A DNA stretch of 64,000 bases from CAWIDU01 sp963835055 (GCA_963835055.1 CAWIDU010000001.1:310001-374000); one strand, 5' to 3'. Counted from the first letter of the stretch, positions 8,896 to 17,418 are shown. The notes: generated from the sequence alone by a model not told the origin. Translations and numbers: made by a program.

Positions 8896-9927
8896 ATGAA
8901 AATCCGCGCCAAGCGCTCTAAACGCTCGCTGCATAGACGGTTTCTCTTCCATCCGGCGACGCTGATGGTAATCTTGTTGGCCGGCGTACTAATAGCCGGC
9001 TGGACGTACGAGGTTATCGCCGACACCATCATCTCGTCGACGATTGAAGCCCCGTCGCTGCAGTCCGGCGCGACCATCACCAGCCCGGCCGATGGCTCGG
9101 CCACCAGTACTTCGCCGATCACGGTCAGCGGCGCCTGCCCGCTTAATTCGTATGTCAAGTTGTACCGCAATAGCGGCTTCAGCGGTGTGGCCTGGTGTAC
9201 CGAGGCTCAAACCTGGCAGATCGTGACGGACTTGTTCAACGGGCAGAATGCTCTGCTGGCCCAAGACTATAACGCCACTGATGAGCCGGGACCGACGACG
9301 GCTGGCATCGATGTGACCTATAACCCGATTATTAGCAGTTCTACCAACAGTTCTTCCAGTTCTTCGTCAGTCTCATCGCCGTCTTCTCCCAGCTCGCCCC
9401 GAACTACTACCAAAGCGCCCACCGAAACCACTAACTTGCCCTTACTGGTGATCAGCGATTTCCATTACCAGACCTTTTCGGTCAACGGCAACTTCAGTTG
9501 GAGCATCAGTATCAAGGGGGGCAGGCCGCCATACGACGTCCTGATTGACTGGGGCGACAAGTCGACCTCTAGCCTACCGATTCCGACTGACCCGACAATC
9601 AGCATTCGCCACCACTACCAAAGCACCGGCTATTTCCCTATCATCGTACGTTCAACGGATAGCACGGGGGCTAGCGCAACTCTACAGTTGGCGGCGCTGA
9701 TCCAGCGCCCGGGCACTGGCATTTTCAACCCTACAGTCAGCACACCCAAGGCCTCCCAGGGCAGTGGCCTGTCCGGTTTCTTGGAAAACACCAAGAAATG
9801 GTTGTGGCTAGCCGCACCGGTCTATGCTGTAGTCGTTTTGATGCTGATCAGTTTCTGGCTGGGCGAAAGAACGGAGTACGCTAATATCTTCAGCTATCAC
9901 CGCTCGCCTAAGCGCCTTCGTCACTAG
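8896..9927 (+). CDS. Membrane-anchored surface protein with PKD-like domain
   Basis: The 343-residue protein has a basic N-terminus and a signal-anchor or signal peptide at ~20-42 (ATLMVILLAGVLIAGWTY). It continues with an Ig-like/Big segment (SGATITSPADGSATSTSPI), a Ser-rich linker (~150-170), a PKD-like fold (VLIDWGDKSTSSL, then IRHHYQSTGYFPIIVRSTD) and a C-terminal membrane helix at ~298-318. This layout suggests a cell-surface protein held at its C-terminus. The WGDG-like motif and the spaced HxY strand are PKD hallmarks. Such proteins are common in Saccharibacteria, but the ligand is unknown. It overlaps the next convergent gene by 20 bases. Confidence 0.7.
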   Translation: MKIRAKRSKRSLHRRFLFHPATLMVILLAGVLIAGWTYEVIADTIISSTIEAPSLQSGATITSPADGSATSTSPITVSGACPLNSYVKLYRNSGFSGVAWCTEAQTWQIVTDLFNGQNALLAQDYNATDEPGPTTAGIDVTYNPIISSSTNSSSSSSSVSSPSSPSSPRTTTKAPTETTNLPLLVISDFHYQTFSVNGNFSWSISIKGGRPPYDVLIDWGDKSTSSLPIPTDPTISIRHHYQSTGYFPIIVRSTDSTGASATLQLAALIQRPGTGIFNPTVSTPKASQGSGLSGFLENTKKWLWLAAPVYAVVVLMLISFWLGERTEYANIFSYHRSPKRLRH

Positions 9928-10099
9928 AGCCACTGTACAGGTTGGTGCCGTAGCCGGTGGCTTGAGGAGTTTTTTCACTGCCACTCAAGATGCCCATCAG
10001 GCTCGACAAACCGAACAGGGCAACCACGCCTAGGCCAATCGTGCCCAGGAATTCTTTGCGGGTCATTTTTCTGTCCAGAATATGGTCCAGTTTTACCAC
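9908..10099 (-). CDS. Small (63 aa) putative Tat-signal membrane protein
   Basis: The sequence MTRKEFLGTIGLGVVALFG resembles a twin-arginine signal (consensus S/T-R-R-x-F-L-K), with Lys in place of the second Arg, followed by a hydrophobic stretch and a short polar Gly/Ser/Thr tail. It is the third gene on the minus strand after tatA and tatC, with 38 bases between it and tatC. Position and signal suggest a dedicated Tat client or an accessory membrane peptide. No catalytic domain exists after the signal. It could start at the internal Met (10066). Confidence 0.6.
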   Translation of the reverse strand: MVKLDHILDRKMTRKEFLGTIGLGVVALFGLSSLMGILSGSEKTPQATGYGTNLYSGSSDEGA

Positions 10100-10137
10100 T
10101 TTTGGCCCTTTGTTTTAAACTCTTCTTACTAAGAAGC

Positions 10138-11034
10138 TTATGCTAGCAAGCCGGGCCTTGTCAACAACCATGGCTCATCGTCAATCAGCGGTTGCAGGAC
10201 GGCCGCCCGGCGTTTGGCCTGCCGCTCCTGGTCTTGTTGTAGTAGCAGCTGGACGCGTTTGGGGTAATGACGCTTGGTCCGCCCGTTTTGCAGCCACACC
10301 AGGCCGATGCTAATCTGGTAGGATAAAATTATCGGTCCGGCGATGATCAATTGATACAGAATATTGGTGGTCGGCGCCATGATAACGGCGATAACGAAGG
10401 CGGCGACGATGACGTGGCGCTCGTAGTGCAGTAAACGGCGGGGTTGGAGCGGCTTGGCCCGGTTTATAAAGCTTATGACTAGCGGAATCTGGAATAATAA
10501 GGCCGAACCGACCAGGTAAATCATCACGAAGGACATGTATTCCTGAATGGTGAATAGCGGCTGGATTTGGCTGGTGGTGAACTGGTGTGACAGGAAATGT
10601 AGGGCCAGCGGCAAGCCCATGAAGTAACCGAAAACAATGCCGACCAGCGCTAGCACGCCCGACAGGGTGCTGAAGCGGCTAATAAATTGCTTGGACGGGG
10701 CCTTGATGGCGGGCTCAACGAATTTCAGTAACTGATAAATAATCACCGGTATGCTGAGTACGATACCGAAGTATAAACAAACCTGGAATAAGAAATTAAT
10801 GCCGCCACCGGGCGAAGTGTAGATGAACCTTTGTCCCTTGGCGGGGCGTAGCAGTAGACTGACCAGCTGTTGCTGGATGAAGTAAGCCGCGGTTGACCAA
10901 ATCAGTACTGAAGCAGCGATGTAGACTAGGCGACGGCGCAGCTCGCGGACGTGCTCGATGAAAGCCACATTACGCGGATCTTTAAGCTGAGGGCGTGTCT
11001 TTTTTAGTTGGTTTTTCTTCAGTATTTTTGTCAT
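10138..11034 (-). CDS. tatC: Sec-independent protein translocase TatC
   Basis: TatC (298 aa) is the six-helix membrane receptor for twin-arginine signal peptides. Conserved features are the cytoplasmic N-terminal FIEHVRELRRRLVYIAAS, the periplasmic-side P48-like region, IIYQLLKFVEPAI and PTTNILYQLIIAGPIILSYQ. Both ends have basic extensions; the last ~50 residues (GRTKRHYPKRVQLLLQQDQE) form a charged cytoplasmic tail longer than in E. coli. The start lies 53 bases inside tatA, an unusually long overlap. Confidence 0.93.
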   Translation of the reverse strand: MTKILKKNQLKKTRPQLKDPRNVAFIEHVRELRRRLVYIAASVLIWSTAAYFIQQQLVSLLLRPAKGQRFIYTSPGGGINFLFQVCLYFGIVLSIPVIIYQLLKFVEPAIKAPSKQFISRFSTLSGVLALVGIVFGYFMGLPLALHFLSHQFTTSQIQPLFTIQEYMSFVMIYLVGSALLFQIPLVISFINRAKPLQPRRLLHYERHVIVAAFVIAVIMAPTTNILYQLIIAGPIILSYQISIGLVWLQNGRTKRHYPKRVQLLLQQDQERQAKRRAAVLQPLIDDEPWLLTRPGLLA

Positions 11035-11194
11035 TTATGTCACCGTTCATACCTTTGCGGAGTTCGTGCATCGATTCGCCGATGCTGCGCGATAACTGAG
11101 GCAACCGACTGCTACCGAAGAGCAACAACAAAATTATCAGTATTATGATCAGCTCGGGAGTACCGATATCCAAAAACGCGAAATGTTCAAACAT
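10982..11194 (-). CDS. tatA: Tat translocase subunit TatA/TatE
   Basis: Pore-forming Tat component of 70 aa. It shows DIGTPELIIILIILLLLFG, the transmembrane helix, followed by the hinge and amphipathic helix SSRLPQLSRSIGESMHELR and a charged tail. No separate tatB is seen, so a TatAC-type minimal system is likely. It is the first gene of the unit tatA-tatC-small Tat-signal protein. Confidence 0.92.
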   Translation of the reverse strand: MFEHFAFLDIGTPELIIILIILLLLFGSSRLPQLSRSIGESMHELRKGMNGDINDKNTEEKPTKKDTPSA

Positions 11195-11265
11195 CCATGA
11201 CCTTCACATTAACTGGCTTCATTATAATACCAATGGCTCGCAATAAGCAAAGTCGGTCGTGGTTG

Positions 11266-11898
11266 CTAATTGGTGACCGCCGAGTAGAGGATTTGGGAGG
11301 AGTAGGTGCCGCTTGGCTGGCTGGTGTCGGCGCATAGGCCGTACCAAACCGTGGTGTGGACGGCCGGATCGGCCGCCGCAGAGGTGGTAGCTAGGGTGTC
11401 GGCCGTCAGATTGCTGGCCGGCGGGCCGGCGAACAGTATGCCGCTGAGACTGCTCAGACCGACGTTGGACTGGGCCGATGTCGGACCGCTGCCGAAACCG
11501 CTGCCACTGGCGCCGTCAACGCGGTAACCCCACTTGTCGGCGCTGAGCGTTGCCGGGCTGGCGAAGCTGCCGCTGCTGGCGGCGATCGAATTGCCGCCAT
11601 TGGTTAAGGCGGTGTTGGTGAAATTGTCGGACAGGGTCAGCGAATAGCCGTTGGAATTGTCGGTCAGCACCGCCACGTCGTCGGACTGGACGGTGCAGCT
11701 GCCGCTGCCCGTCGGCACAACATTCAGATTGACGGTCGTGTTGCTGCTAATGCTAATGCTGCAGGAATTATATTGACAAGAACCATAGGTGCCGCTGCCG
11801 AAGTTCGAGGCCAGGGCCGTGACAGCCGGCACCGTTACTATTATGAAAACGCTCAAGCAACCAACTATCCACCGACGCGCATAAATCAATCTCAACAT
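11266..11898 (-). CDS. Secreted surface protein, paralogue of the 12913-13536 gene
   Basis: The 210-residue protein has a signal peptide (~10-30, GCLSVFIIVTVPAVTALAS) and a Ser/Thr/Gly-rich beta-rich body. It shares with the gene at 12913-13536 the landmarks NSNGYSLTLSD, GGNSIAASSG, WGY, FAGPPA, TVWYG and a C-terminal TSQPSGTYSSQILYSAVTN. These resemble the repetitive surface domains of CPR genomes and, more loosely, the WxL cell-wall-binding domain. It starts 5 bases after the stop of the DUF916-like gene, so it is coupled to it. Inferred role: exported partner bound to the envelope. Confidence 0.65.
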   Translation of the reverse strand: MLRLIYARRWIVGCLSVFIIVTVPAVTALASNFGSGTYGSCQYNSCSISISSNTTVNLNVVPTGSGSCTVQSDDVAVLTDNSNGYSLTLSDNFTNTALTNGGNSIAASSGSFASPATLSADKWGYRVDGASGSGFGSGPTSAQSNVGLSSLSGILFAGPPASNLTADTLATTSAAADPAVHTTVWYGLCADTSQPSGTYSSQILYSAVTN

Positions 11899-11903
11899 AG
11901 AAA

Positions 11904-12872
11904 CTACTCTTGGCCGTTGTTATCGGCTGGTCGGGCCCGGCGGCGGGCAATCCGGCGCTTGACGTGGTGTTTGGCCCGGCGCAGCGTCCGCAAGATGGCT
12001 CGCAGTATCATGATCAGCACTAGGATGACGAAGATGATAATGATGTCGACCCGTATGGATTTGGACATCACCAGGACGTATTTGGTTGGCAGGGTTTTGG
12101 TTTGGCCCAAGAACTTGGCCGTGCCGCTGACCTTGAACAGCCCGATACTTGGCGCCTTGGTCCAGACCAACGGGATGCGTCGGATGGTCTGCGGCAAAAT
12201 AATTTTCTGGGTGTTGAGGGTGAATTTGGTATTGCCGAAGATGTCGCTGACCTTGAAAGTTATATTGGATTCGTAGTGCAGGGAACCGCTGTCCTGCAGT
12301 CGCAGCACCGAGGTTAGGGGTGGTTCCTGGAAGGAGCTGGTCTGCCAGGTCAGCAATTGGGCCTTTTGGGTTACCGGCCCAGCGACCTGCAGATAAAAAA
12401 TCTCGCCAACTCGCTCGTTGAGGGTAACGCCGGCGTTGGCTTTGGGGTAATGCGTTTCGGCGAAAGCCACGGCGTAATAGCCACCGGGCGGCGTGTCCGG
12501 CGGTACGCTCATGGTGTAGTTGATGGTGATTGCTTGTCCGGGTTGAATCGTAGCCTGGTTGATTGAGAACTGGAACCAGCTAGCGACCGTCGGTGCGCCG
12601 GGCAGGATGGTAAAATCCGGTGTATAATCCTCGCCGTTCACGCTGTAGGGTGCGGCGTAGACGGTGAAAGTGTAGCTGCTGGCGCCCTGGTCAATGACCT
12701 GGAAGGTGCCCTTGTTAACTGATCCTGGCTGGACGACGGTGTTGACGGCCGTCGGCGTGATGGTGATGTCTTGGTTGGCGGCTAGAGCCGGGGCGCGGGC
12801 CAAGGCCAATATTCCAATAACTATCGCACACCCTAACCATACTTTGCCACGCAAAGCCCGCGCTCCAATCAT
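11904..12872 (-). CDS. DUF916/WxL-interacting-like membrane-anchored protein
   Basis: The 322-residue protein has a signal peptide (~10-32), an extracellular part with Ig-like strands (ITPTAVNTVVQPGSVNKGTF, MSVPPDTPPGGYYAVAFAE, VGEIFYLQVAGPV), a membrane helix at ~275-297 and a very basic cytoplasmic tail (RTLRRAKHHVKRRIARRRAR). This order matches DUF916 proteins, which in Firmicutes bind WxL proteins and peptidoglycan. TATACT (12886-12881, minus) lies 8 bases before the ATG, suggesting a leaderless start. Two paralogous secreted proteins flank it, which supports a surface complex. The homology claim is from motif order only. Confidence 0.65.
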   Translation of the reverse strand: MIGARALRGKVWLGCAIVIGILALARAPALAANQDITITPTAVNTVVQPGSVNKGTFQVIDQGASSYTFTVYAAPYSVNGEDYTPDFTILPGAPTVASWFQFSINQATIQPGQAITINYTMSVPPDTPPGGYYAVAFAETHYPKANAGVTLNERVGEIFYLQVAGPVTQKAQLLTWQTSSFQEPPLTSVLRLQDSGSLHYESNITFKVSDIFGNTKFTLNTQKIILPQTIRRIPLVWTKAPSIGLFKVSGTAKFLGQTKTLPTKYVLVMSKSIRVDIIIIFVILVLIMILRAILRTLRRAKHHVKRRIARRRARPADNNGQE

Positions 12873-12912
12873 ATGGCTTCAGTATACACTACGATTTTGG
12901 ACGTTGACGGGT

Positions 12913-13536
12913 CTAGTTGGTGGTGGCCGTGTAGGTCACGCTGTCGGTGTAAGTGCCGCTCGGCTGGCTGGTGTTGGCAGCCGCGGCGTACCAAACCGTG
13001 GTCGTATCATTGGTGGCCACGCCAGCCGTGGTCTTGAGGGTGTTCGGCGAGCCGGTGGCCGGCATGCCGGCGAATTTCAAGGTGCCACTAATAGCTGCGC
13101 TGTTGGCAGCCGCGTAACCGCTGCCGTTGAAACCACCGAGGCTCTGAACGGCATAGCCCCAGGTGTTAGCTACCTGCACGACGGGTGTCGTCTGAGTGCC
13201 GCTGGAAGCTGCAACTGAGTTACCGCCCGAGACCAAGGTAGTCGTGGCGTCGGAATCGGCCAGGGTTAGGGTGTAACCCGAGGAGTCATTGGTGCTGACC
13301 GTGACCGTATCGCTAGCGATAGTCTGGGCGCCGGCGCCGGTCGGTGTGATGTTGACGTTGACCGTACCGTTGGTGGTTAGTAGGCTGATTACCGGGCTGA
13401 TAACCGAACTGATGGTGGTCGTAGCCGTCAGGGCCGAGACGACGGTCGTTACGCCGAACAGAGCCAGCAGCGGCACACTGGCCGCAATGGCATAACGCCA
13501 ACGCCTGAGGTAGTTCCTATATCTCTGTCGGTGCAT
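12913..13536 (-). CDS. Secreted surface protein, paralogue of the 11266-11898 gene
   Basis: The 207-residue protein has an N-terminal basic segment and signal sequence (WRYAIAASVPLLALFGVTT). The mature part has VNVNITPTGAGAQTI, DSSGYTLTLADSD, GGNSVAASSG, NTWGYAV, TTVWYAAAANTSQPSGTYTD and ends YTATTN. It is Cys-poor, unlike its paralogue, which has several Cys residues. It is first in the three-gene minus-strand module and separated from the DUF916-like gene by 40 bases. Likely exported and envelope-associated; exact role unknown. Confidence 0.65.
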   Translation of the reverse strand: MHRQRYRNYLRRWRYAIAASVPLLALFGVTTVVSALTATTTISSVISPVISLLTTNGTVNVNITPTGAGAQTIASDTVTVSTNDSSGYTLTLADSDATTTLVSGGNSVAASSGTQTTPVVQVANTWGYAVQSLGGFNGSGYAAANSAAISGTLKFAGMPATGSPNTLKTTAGVATNDTTTVWYAAAANTSQPSGTYTDSVTYTATTN

Positions 13537-13674
13537 ATTTAGTATTTACGCTCGTGCTTATAATAACATAGAAAATGGCAAAGGATACCAGAACACGTTA
13601 AGTCAGCCCGTTGCTCGCTAACAGAGCTTATGGTATTATCCCAAGTATAAAATAGGCCGTATACGGAGGGGTGA

Positions 13675-14082
13675 ATGGCGCGTTTACCAACGCCAGGTGG
13701 TGATAACAACAACTGGGGGACTGTCCTTAATGATTACCTGCAACAGTCGCTCGATAGCTCCGGCCTACTGGTTACGGCGGCGACTAATCCCTACACCACC
13801 AACCCCAACACCAATTTGGCTAGCGGCTCGCAGCCCGGCCTGGTTCAACTAGCTGGGGATATCGGCAACACGGCAACCTCACCAACTGTCGTCGGCCTGC
13901 AGGGCAGGACCGTTGCTTCCGGTCCACCGGCTGACGGCAACGTTTTGACTTGGAGTGCCAGCGGCAGCCAGTGGTCGCCGCAGGCACCAACCGGCGGCGG
14001 CGTTGGCCCCATAGATCTCGACGGCGGTAACGCCTCATCCAGCTTCGGCGGCACCACAGCAATTGACGGTGGGGTTTCTTAA
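13675..14082 (+). CDS. Tail-fibre-like N-terminal protein, 135 aa
   Basis: It begins MARLPTPGGDNNNWGTVLNDY, a start seen in phage-tail or surface fibre-like proteins of soil bacteria and CPR. The body is Gly/Ser/Thr/Asn-rich without a signal peptide and ends in a Gly-rich segment. The ribosome site GGAGGGG is strong. It is followed after one base by a GTG-started fibre gene. It might be the base or a trimerising partner for the two larger proteins. Function inferred only from context. Confidence 0.55.
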   Translation: MARLPTPGGDNNNWGTVLNDYLQQSLDSSGLLVTAATNPYTTNPNTNLASGSQPGLVQLAGDIGNTATSPTVVGLQGRTVASGPPADGNVLTWSASGSQWSPQAPTGGGVGPIDLDGGNASSSFGGTTAIDGGVS

Positions 14083-14083
14083 A

Positions 14084-15118
14084 GTGTCTACGACGATTCA
14101 ATTCCGCCGCGACACGGCTGCCAACTGGACCTCTAACAACCCGACATTGGCCCTTGGCGAAGTCGGCCTGGAAACTGACACCAACGCCTACAAAATCGGC
14201 GATGGCGCGACGGCCTGGACCAGCCTTAACTACAATCAATTAGCCCCGGAAATTACCACGCTCTTACTGGACGGTCAGAGCAGCGACGCCACGGCTCCGG
14301 CTTCCGGCAACCTCACGGTTTACAGCAAAGCCATAGCCGGCCGCATGATGTTGAAACAAGTCGGACCCAGCGGTTTGACGACCGGCCTACAGCCTTTCCT
14401 GGGGCGGAATAAAGTCGCCTATTGGGATCCTCAGGGCAACTCGGCAACTCTGCCTGGCGTTTTCGGCTACACGGCGCCAACCACGACCGGCACCGCAACC
14501 GCCCGGAACATCGCCACCACCAGCCTCTTCACCAGGATGCGACGGCTTAGTTACTTGTCGTCAGCGACGGCTGGCTCGCTCTGTTATCAATACCTGACGG
14601 TTGCTCAGGTCACGGTCGGCGATGGCTCAGGCAACGGCGGTTTCTACAAGGTAGCGCGTTTCGGTATCAGTGATGCCGCTTCGGTATCAGGCGCCCGGAT
14701 GTTTTGCGGGGTTGGCTCCTCCATTTCGGCTCCCACCAACGTCGAACCGTCGACACTAACTAACTCGATCGGCATGGGTCACGGCGCGTCGGATACCACC
14801 ATGCACATTTACTATGGTGGTTCCAGCGCTCAGACACCAATCGACCTGGGCAGCAACTTCCCAAGCAATACTCGGAGCACTGACATGTATGAACTGGCAC
14901 TTTTCGCGCCCACGAATAGTAACAACACCGTTTATTACGAAGTCACCCGCCTCAACACTGGCAACGTCGCTACAGGAACATTGACCGGCACGGCCGGCAC
15001 GGCTTTACCCGCTTCAGCCACGCTGCTTTCCTATATGCGCATTTGGCGGACCAACAACGCCACGGCGTTGGCCGTGGCCTACGACCTAGCTTCTGATTAC
15101 ATTGAAACGGATTATTGA
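14084..15118 (+). CDS. Phage tail fibre/Mtd-N-like protein, copy 1
   Basis: The 344-residue protein starts at GTG 14084 (VSTTIQFRRDTAANW). The first ~60 residues (LALGEVGLETDTNAYKIGDG, TAWTSLNY) match the repeat found at the N-terminus of major-tropism-determinant and other phage receptor-binding proteins. The rest is a beta-rich domain of unknown family, with YWDPQGNSATLPGVFGYTA and a C-terminal NNATALAVAYDLASDYIETD. The next gene has the same layout, so the pair is a tandem duplication. No signal peptide and no other phage structural genes are nearby. Confidence 0.65.
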   Translation: MSTTIQFRRDTAANWTSNNPTLALGEVGLETDTNAYKIGDGATAWTSLNYNQLAPEITTLLLDGQSSDATAPASGNLTVYSKAIAGRMMLKQVGPSGLTTGLQPFLGRNKVAYWDPQGNSATLPGVFGYTAPTTTGTATARNIATTSLFTRMRRLSYLSSATAGSLCYQYLTVAQVTVGDGSGNGGFYKVARFGISDAASVSGARMFCGVGSSISAPTNVEPSTLTNSIGMGHGASDTTMHIYYGGSSAQTPIDLGSNFPSNTRSTDMYELALFAPTNSNNTVYYEVTRLNTGNVATGTLTGTAGTALPASATLLSYMRIWRTNNATALAVAYDLASDYIETDY

Positions 15119-15120
15119 CC

Positions 15121-16158
15121 ATGGCCATACAGCTTAAATGGCGCCGCGATACGGCCGCTAACTGGACATCGAACAACCCAATTCTGGCGCAGGGCGAGCC
15201 GGGTTTCGAGACGGACACTCAGGATTACAAAATTGGCGATGGCGTAACGGCCTGGAGTTCACTCAGCTATCGAACTTTATCCGGTGTGGTCGACACCGTG
15301 GCGGGATTATTCACTGGCCAGGGCGGTGACCCTTCGGCGCCGGCGTCTGGCAAGCTAACTACTTACTCCAAACAAATCGGCGGCCGCGTGATGCTCAAGC
15401 AACTCGGCCCAAGCAATGTAGCCACGGCCATCCAGCCATTCCTGGCGCGCAACAAAGTTGGCTACTGGAACCCTCAGGGTAACTCGGCAACTGTACCTGG
15501 AGTTTTCGGCTACACGGCCCCGACGACTGTCGGTTTGGCAGCCGCCAACGTGGCAACCACTAATTTGTTCACCCGCATGCGGCGGATGAGTTTTGTATCG
15601 TCCGCGACGGCCGGTTCATTGGCCAGCTACCGCGTTGCCGTCGCCCAAGTAACTCTCGGTGACGGCTTCGGCAATGGCGGTTTTTATAAAATTATTCGTT
15701 TCGGTTGCAGCGATCCGGCGACGGTTGCCGGCGCCCGGCAATTCTGCGGCGTTAGCTCGACCACGAGCGCACCGACCAATGTCGAACCCAACACTCTGCT
15801 CAACTGCATCGGCGTCGGCAACGGGGCTGCCGACACCAACCTTATGCTCTACTATGGCGGCTCGGTCGCCCAGACCCCGGTCAATCTCGGCGCAAACTTT
15901 CCAGCCAACACTCTAACCACCGATGTTTACGAGCTGGCTCTTTTCGCCCCGCCCAATCAATACTGTATCTACTACGAAGTAACGAGGTTGAACACGGGTA
16001 ATGTTGTGACCGGCCAGATCATCGGCGACGGTGCCGCCATCGTTCTACCGGCACCAAGCACGTTACTAACCTATAGCTGGAACTACCGCACCAACAACGC
16101 CACTGCGCTGGCCGCCAGCATGGACATCATGAGCGACTATATCGAAACTGATAACTAG
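15121..16158 (+). CDS. Phage tail fibre/Mtd-N-like protein, copy 2
   Basis: Paralogue of the preceding gene over its full length (345 aa). It has IQLKWRRDTAANWTSNNP at the start, FETDTQDYKIGDGVTAWSS, YWNPQGNSATVPGVFGYTA in the middle and a C-terminal NNATALAASMDIMSDYIETD. The ATG at 15121 is 2 bases after the upstream stop. Divergence is spread along the protein, with the strongest conservation in the N-terminal Mtd-like repeat and the YW-PQGNSAT segment. Duplication followed by drift suggests variable binding specificity; this is inference. Confidence 0.65.
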   Translation: MAIQLKWRRDTAANWTSNNPILAQGEPGFETDTQDYKIGDGVTAWSSLSYRTLSGVVDTVAGLFTGQGGDPSAPASGKLTTYSKQIGGRVMLKQLGPSNVATAIQPFLARNKVGYWNPQGNSATVPGVFGYTAPTTVGLAAANVATTNLFTRMRRMSFVSSATAGSLASYRVAVAQVTLGDGFGNGGFYKIIRFGCSDPATVAGARQFCGVSSTTSAPTNVEPNTLLNCIGVGNGAADTNLMLYYGGSVAQTPVNLGANFPANTLTTDVYELALFAPPNQYCIYYEVTRLNTGNVVTGQIIGDGAAIVLPAPSTLLTYSWNYRTNNATALAASMDIMSDYIETDN

Positions 16159-16167
16159 TGTAGTGCT

Positions 16168-17340
16168 TTAGCTTGAGATTGCTGGAGCCGGCACGGCGAA
16201 GCCGTTCTCTAAATCCTGTAGAGTATGGCTGTCGCTTGTATTGGCCGTGTCGGCTAGAGCGCACAGCGTCACTTCGTGACTAACATCGACGTGGGTTTGT
16301 TGCTCAATTTCCCGGACCAGTCGTAGGTTAGATACCCGATGCCGCCGGTCCTCTTTTTGATATTTCCGCCCTGGTCCGTAGCCGAAGTTGATACGGAAAT
16401 TCGCCGGTCCGGCGATGGTGTTATGCCCGGCTGCTCCGAAGGCGCCGCTAGCACCGAAATTACAAGCATCCTTCGACGGGCTGGCCGGATTCAAGCCGAC
16501 AATTGATACTGTCTCGCTGCCCGCAATACCAGAAGTCTTCGAGTCAGTGGCTAGGCGGAACTGACCAATATAGCGACCGGTCTCGGTGACCAGGTTGCCA
16601 TGAGCCGCGCCGGGAAGGCTGACTATAGTTAATTTTTGGCCGCGAACTAAGTGACCTTCGGTCAGTTCCCTCAGAGGAATTGCCGCGGGTTGATGATAAA
16701 CGGTTTGGTCACCGCTTGGGTCGCCCAAAGCCGGTGCCGGCGGGATATCAGCCGACATGGCAACATCTTTCATGTCGGTGTCTACGGACACCCCGACCAC
16801 GAAACTAGTATTTTCTCCGAAATTTGTGCCCGGTGTCGACAGCGGTGGCGAAACTGCATACTGGGGACCCGAACGATTAATGAAGTTTTCTGCCGTAGCA
16901 CTTGGGTTCGAAGGATCCCGGAAAACGCCTAAACGTTTATACGTTAATGCCGAATAACAGTGGGCAGCGCCAACGGCTTCAATCGACTCAGGCCTGGTCG
17001 AGTTGCCTGGTATGGCGACGTTGACGGCCGTGCACAACGGCTGCCACTGCTGTGGAGTGAGACTGTCGGGCCGAACCAATAACTGGACGGTCGCGGCTTT
17101 TAATTCGCGGACCAGGGTGGGGTCGACGCCGATGTCGTATCCGGGAAGCTGCGAAATTTGCTCCAACTGTCGTCCCGGGCTGGCGTCAGCGGCCTGCACT
17201 GGCAGGTTTACGCCTGCCGCTAATGACAATGCGAGGGCTGACGCTTGCCGCCCAAAGTGATAGAGACGGCTAAGCTGACTTTGCTGCTCAGCAATAGCTG
17301 CGGCAGCCGGCTCAATAACAGGTGAAAACTCCGAGGACAT
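16168..17340 (-). CDS. Secreted trypsin-like serine protease family protein (candidate)
   Basis: The 390-residue protein has a hydrophobic export segment at ~37-55 (ALALSLAAGVNLPVQAAD). A chymotrypsin-like triad can be proposed: His in VGAAHCYS, Asp in VDTDMKDVAMS and Ser in CNFGASGAFG, all in the right order. The normal GDSGG motif is altered to GASGA, so activity is uncertain. The start at 17340 (MSSEFSPV) is chosen because an extended -10 TGtTATAAT lies 6 bases upstream on the minus strand; an adjacent ATG at 17343 is also possible. No partner gene is obvious. It could be an inactive homologue acting as a binder. Confidence 0.5.
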   Translation of the reverse strand: MSSEFSPVIEPAAAAIAEQQSQLSRLYHFGRQASALALSLAAGVNLPVQAADASPGRQLEQISQLPGYDIGVDPTLVRELKAATVQLLVRPDSLTPQQWQPLCTAVNVAIPGNSTRPESIEAVGAAHCYSALTYKRLGVFRDPSNPSATAENFINRSGPQYAVSPPLSTPGTNFGENTSFVVGVSVDTDMKDVAMSADIPPAPALGDPSGDQTVYHQPAAIPLRELTEGHLVRGQKLTIVSLPGAAHGNLVTETGRYIGQFRLATDSKTSGIAGSETVSIVGLNPASPSKDACNFGASGAFGAAGHNTIAGPANFRINFGYGPGRKYQKEDRRHRVSNLRLVREIEQQTHVDVSHEVTLCALADTANTSDSHTLQDLENGFAVPAPAISS

Positions 17341-17346
17341 CATCAG

Positions 17347-17355
17347 ATTATAACA
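17347..17355 (-). promoter_or_regulatory. Extended -10 promoter of the trypsin-like gene
   Basis: On the minus strand TGTTATAAT (17355-17347) is followed by CTG and two ATG codons at 17343 and 17340. With the usual 6-7 base spacing, transcription would begin at the second ATG. Confidence 0.6.
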
Positions 17356-17418
17356 CTTATGCATAATATAATCAATAGATTATGGCCTGGCCAAGGATGC
17401 GTCCTGTACACTTAAACA

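Noticed and set aside
13675..16158. Prophage
   Set aside because: Only fibre-like genes; no integrase, capsid, portal, terminase or lysis gene on either side.
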